Assembly (NCBI RefSeq): GCF_002966125.1 | Contig: NZ_CP027062.1 | Span: forward strand, 1,488,001-1,552,000 | Direction: 5' to 3' | Length of the DNA stretch: 64,000 nucleotides | Origin: Pukyongia salina | Lineage (GTDB): Bacteria; Bacteroidota; Bacteroidia; Flavobacteriales; Flavobacteriaceae | Shown: positions 61,832 to 64,000 of the stretch, in pieces | How positions within the stretch are numbered: position 1 is the stretch's first letter | Layout of the letters: each line of letters opens with the position of its first letter | Made by a program: the position numbers and the translations under genes | The notes under the pieces: generated by a model | Told to the model about the DNA's origin: nothing | The model's database searches: none | Seen by the model: the letters and a program-made list of their open reading frames with translations, nothing else

Positions 61832-62248
61832 ATGAAAGGTCCTATTGTGGTTGATAATGTTAAATTCTGGTATACCGACGGTATACTATTTATAGAAATT
61901 ATCAATAAGGACCAATCTACCAGATTATCTAAACTGTATTTGGAAAAATATTTACTGGCGATTGAAGATTTGTGTGAAGGCAAGATCACCCCATTTTGCA
62001 TAGACTTGAGAAATGCGGTTGGAACATATAGTATTGAAGCGGCAAAGTTGTTTTCAAATGAAAGAACATTAAAAAATATAAGAATTGCTGAAGCATTTAT
62101 TTCACATAAGATTGGAATTAAACTGTCGATTAATTCATTTAAACGCATTTACGATGCCCATATCCCCTACGAAATATTCGACACCAAGGAACAGGCTCTA
62201 GCTTATTGTAATTCGTATGTAACTAATCTCCCCCCAAGACAAACCTGA
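61832..62248 (+). CDS. Small protein in the signalling island, unknown
   Basis: The 138-residue protein has alternating strand and helix pattern (FWYTDGILFIEI, then PFCIDLRNAVGTYSIEAAKLF) reminiscent of STAS/SpoIIAA-like folds, but the resemblance is only structural intuition. No membrane or signal segment. It lies 10 bases before the kinase gene and probably belongs with it. Confidence 0.65.
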   Translation: MKGPIVVDNVKFWYTDGILFIEIINKDQSTRLSKLYLEKYLLAIEDLCEGKITPFCIDLRNAVGTYSIEAAKLFSNERTLKNIRIAEAFISHKIGIKLSINSFKRIYDAHIPYEIFDTKEQALAYCNSYVTNLPPRQT

Positions 62249-62258
62249 ACTTAATGCT

Positions 62259-63365
62259 ATGAATCATCAGTTAAAAGAATTGCAAACCAAATACCAGGCG
62301 ATACTTAAATCTGGTAATATTGCGATGATCGTTGTGGCCAATACCAGAGGTAAGATTACCGAATGGAATTCCAGTGCCGAATATACCTTCGGCTATTCGG
62401 CGCCTGAAGTATTGGGGCGACCCCTCACAATGTTATTAGATGCAGAAGACGAAAATAAGTCTATAAAGAAGTTGTATCAGTCGGTTAGAACCGTAAATAA
62501 AAATGGTGCCGGGGAAATTGTAGAGTTAAACGGACTTACCAAAGCGGGCAAGAGATTTCCTTTAGAATTAGAAATACGAAAGTGCAAAGCAGGTCCAGAC
62601 ACCTATTACAGCGCGATTATGGTAGACATATCACGGCGCAAAAGTCTTGAAAAAGATCTGGACAACAAATCGCGGGAATTGGACTTGTTGTTATATCGAT
62701 GTGCTCACGATCTAAAAGCCCCTTTTAGCTCTGCTGAAGGCTTGATCAACCTACTTAAAGAAGAATCTATTAGCAGCAGTGCCCTAGCTCTAATAAGGAT
62801 GTTGGAAACTAGTTTGGAAAAAGGAAAACAACTTCTGGATGACCTGGCGCTTGTTTCGATCATATCCGAAAATAATCGCGCAATTGGTGAAATAGACTTC
62901 AACATGATCTTGCAGGATGCTTTTGCTTCCCTACGGGAATATGACGATTTCGAGTTGGTGAAATTTAATGTGGATATTAAGACAGACCACATATTTTATA
63001 GTAATTCGCAGCTACTCACTTCCCTTGTAAAAAATCTATTGCAATACGCCATTAATTATAGTCATTTAGATTGTGGTGAACAAGATTGTATCATAAGGTT
63101 GAAGATATGGACAACCAAAACCACGGCAAAAATTGAAGTGGATTATAAGTCGGTTACACTGGCCGATTTAGAAACGCATAAAATTTTCGATCTCAATCAG
63201 TTTGTGAACGATTACAGTATGTCCTGTGCCGGGCTGGGAATTTATGTCTTAAAAAATATTGTGGATATCCTACAAGGCAGAATAAAAGTAAGAAGGGATG
63301 ATATTTCGACCACCAGGGTTAAAATAAAACTGCCTAATTCTCTTGTAACAACCACCGGCTTATGA
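62259..63365 (+). CDS. PAS histidine kinase with degenerate ATP-binding domain
   Basis: The 368-residue protein has a PAS domain (about 10-130; ITEWNSSAEYTFGYS), an H-box (YRCAHDLKAPFSSAEGL near 146) and a C-terminal HATPase_c-like domain. In that domain the N-box reads NLLQYAINYSH (Tyr for the Mg-binding Asn), the usual DxGxG1 region reads VDYKSVTLAD, and only the G2-like GLGIYVLKNIV is retained. Catalytic competence is therefore doubtful. There is no membrane segment. It overlaps the response regulator by four bases. Confidence 0.88.
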   Translation: MNHQLKELQTKYQAILKSGNIAMIVVANTRGKITEWNSSAEYTFGYSAPEVLGRPLTMLLDAEDENKSIKKLYQSVRTVNKNGAGEIVELNGLTKAGKRFPLELEIRKCKAGPDTYYSAIMVDISRRKSLEKDLDNKSRELDLLLYRCAHDLKAPFSSAEGLINLLKEESISSSALALIRMLETSLEKGKQLLDDLALVSIISENNRAIGEIDFNMILQDAFASLREYDDFELVKFNVDIKTDHIFYSNSQLLTSLVKNLLQYAINYSHLDCGEQDCIIRLKIWTTKTTAKIEVDYKSVTLADLETHKIFDLNQFVNDYSMSCAGLGIYVLKNIVDILQGRIKVRRDDISTTRVKIKLPNSLVTTTGL

Positions 63366-63799
63366 AGTCAAGAAAGTACATAATGCTCATTGATGATAAC
63401 AAAATCGACCTGTTTGTGAGTCAGCAAACTATTCATAACCTGGGGAGTGACATTTTTGTGAGCATGTTCTCAAGTTCAGTATCGGCTTTGCGATACTTCG
63501 AGAACCTGGAGGGTAAAGCGAATTCAGGCCATGACAAGCTTCCCGATCTTGTGTTCCTCGATATCAATATGCCCGAATTAAGCGGGTTTCAATTACTCGA
63601 AAAGTTCGATACGATGGATTTGTTTAAGAAAAATAACATTGAAATAGTGATCCTCTCTTCGTCTAGGAACGATTCGGATATAGAGAAAAGTAAGAAAAGT
63701 GGTTTGTGTTCCAGTTATATCACAAAGCCACTAACAAAAGATAAGTTAGAAAAACTATTATTTGAGGCTACTCAGCTTCAGAAAGAATTAAAGAAATGA
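63362..63799 (+). CDS. Single-domain response regulator
   Basis: The 145-residue receiver has the acidic pair in MLIDDNKID, phosphoacceptor Asp in LVFLDINMP, Ser in ILSSS and Lys in YITKPL. No output domain follows, so it acts by protein contact or as a phosphate relay or sink. ATGA overlap with the kinase gene shows translational coupling. It probably takes its phosphate from the adjacent kinase or from another. Confidence 0.95.
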   Translation: MKSRKYIMLIDDNKIDLFVSQQTIHNLGSDIFVSMFSSSVSALRYFENLEGKANSGHDKLPDLVFLDINMPELSGFQLLEKFDTMDLFKKNNIEIVILSSSRNDSDIEKSKKSGLCSSYITKPLTKDKLEKLLFEATQLQKELKK

Positions 63800-63809
63800 C
63801 AATAATTAT

Positions 63810-63953
63810 ATGAACTTAACCAGTTTAAAAAAGTCGATTGACACTGTTTTCACAAATCCGATCCGTAGAACAATGATAGATCTTCATTTTGGGCAAAAAT
63901 GTAAAGATTGCGGACTGAACTATGAATACTTGGATTTACTAATGGTTAGTTAG
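63810..63953 (+). CDS. Possible 47-residue CxxC peptide
   Basis: An ATG 11 bases after the receiver gene opens a 47-codon frame with a CKDC motif in its second half (HFGQKCKDCGLNYEYLD). The frame keeps a sensible composition and its spacing suits the same operon, but it is short and the family is unknown. Small zinc-ribbon-like proteins occur near two-component genes. Confidence 0.35.
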   Translation: MNLTSLKKSIDTVFTNPIRRTMIDLHFGQKCKDCGLNYEYLDLLMVS

Positions 63954-64000
63954 TTTTTGTTAATTTGTGTTAGTTGATCGATGCGCCCTATTTCTAATAG

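Noticed and set aside
1-64000. CRISPR arrays, prophage, insertion sequences, rRNA
   Set aside because: No regularly spaced repeats, transposase, integrase or phage structural genes, and no rRNA signature were seen.

Overview
The window looks like a chromosomal segment of a marine-type member of the Flavobacteriaceae (Bacteroidota). Evidence: 16 exact matches to the Bacteroidetes promoter -7 box TAnnTTTG just upstream of genes, lineage families (DUF3098, DUF3127, DUF4271, DUF4296, an exonuclease-fused DnaE, a type IX secretion C-terminal domain), a TPP riboswitch ahead of a TonB-dependent receptor, and lipoproteins with N-terminal Cys lipoboxes. No phage, integrase, transposase, CRISPR or rRNA was seen. 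One tRNA (Asp) is present.

Layout. 1-2.9 kb: TPP riboswitch, TonB receptor and a degenerate Rieske-like lipoprotein. 3-9.8 kb: greA, HIT protein, orphan histidine kinase, flavin reductase-like protein, DUF3127, short-chain fatty acid transporter, aat, MscS channel. 9.9-17.2 kb: a secreted deiminase with a sorting domain, tag, a TonB-like protein, and the minus-strand operon ftsX - lipoprotein - DUF3098 - uppP - truB. 17.3-31.9 kb: UbiA, leuS, Zn metallopeptidase, saccharopine dehydrogenase-like, pckA, hemD, DUF4271, polyprenol-P-mannose synthase - dihydroorotase - DUF4296, epimerase, tyrS. 32-37.5 kb: the tight minus-strand operon LuxE-like ligase - transglutaminase-like membrane protein - DUF350, then a PhoB/PhoR-like pair and a glycosyltransferase. 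37.6-47.2 kb: trmB, LysE, an alkyltransferase-like protein, an Fe-S/electron-transfer cluster (Mrp, NifU-type, FNR-like reductase, ferredoxin), metallophosphoesterase, acyl-CoA dehydrogenase, and rpsP - rimM - trmN6. 47.4-54.2 kb: dnaE with fused proofreading exonuclease, thioredoxin, ClpP, DUF58.

54.2-59.2 kb is an accessory stretch. It holds tRNA-Asp, several families of short dispersed repeats (a 127-bp structured direct repeat, four copies of a small palindrome, four related terminator-like hairpins), AT-rich genes for a small secreted protein and an M48-like protease, and two surface lipoproteins. 59.3-64 kb is a signalling island: a PAS-PAS-GAF-AAA+-HTH sigma-54 activator, a small unrecognised protein, a PAS histidine kinase with an eroded ATP-binding domain, a lone receiver protein and a possible 47-residue CxxC peptide.

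Most of the window is ordinary housekeeping. The places that best deserve follow-up are the ligase/papain-fold/DUF350 operon (32.0-34.6 kb), the structured repeats (51.8-59 kb), the terminator-like hairpin in the greA leader, and the signalling island with the degenerate kinase.
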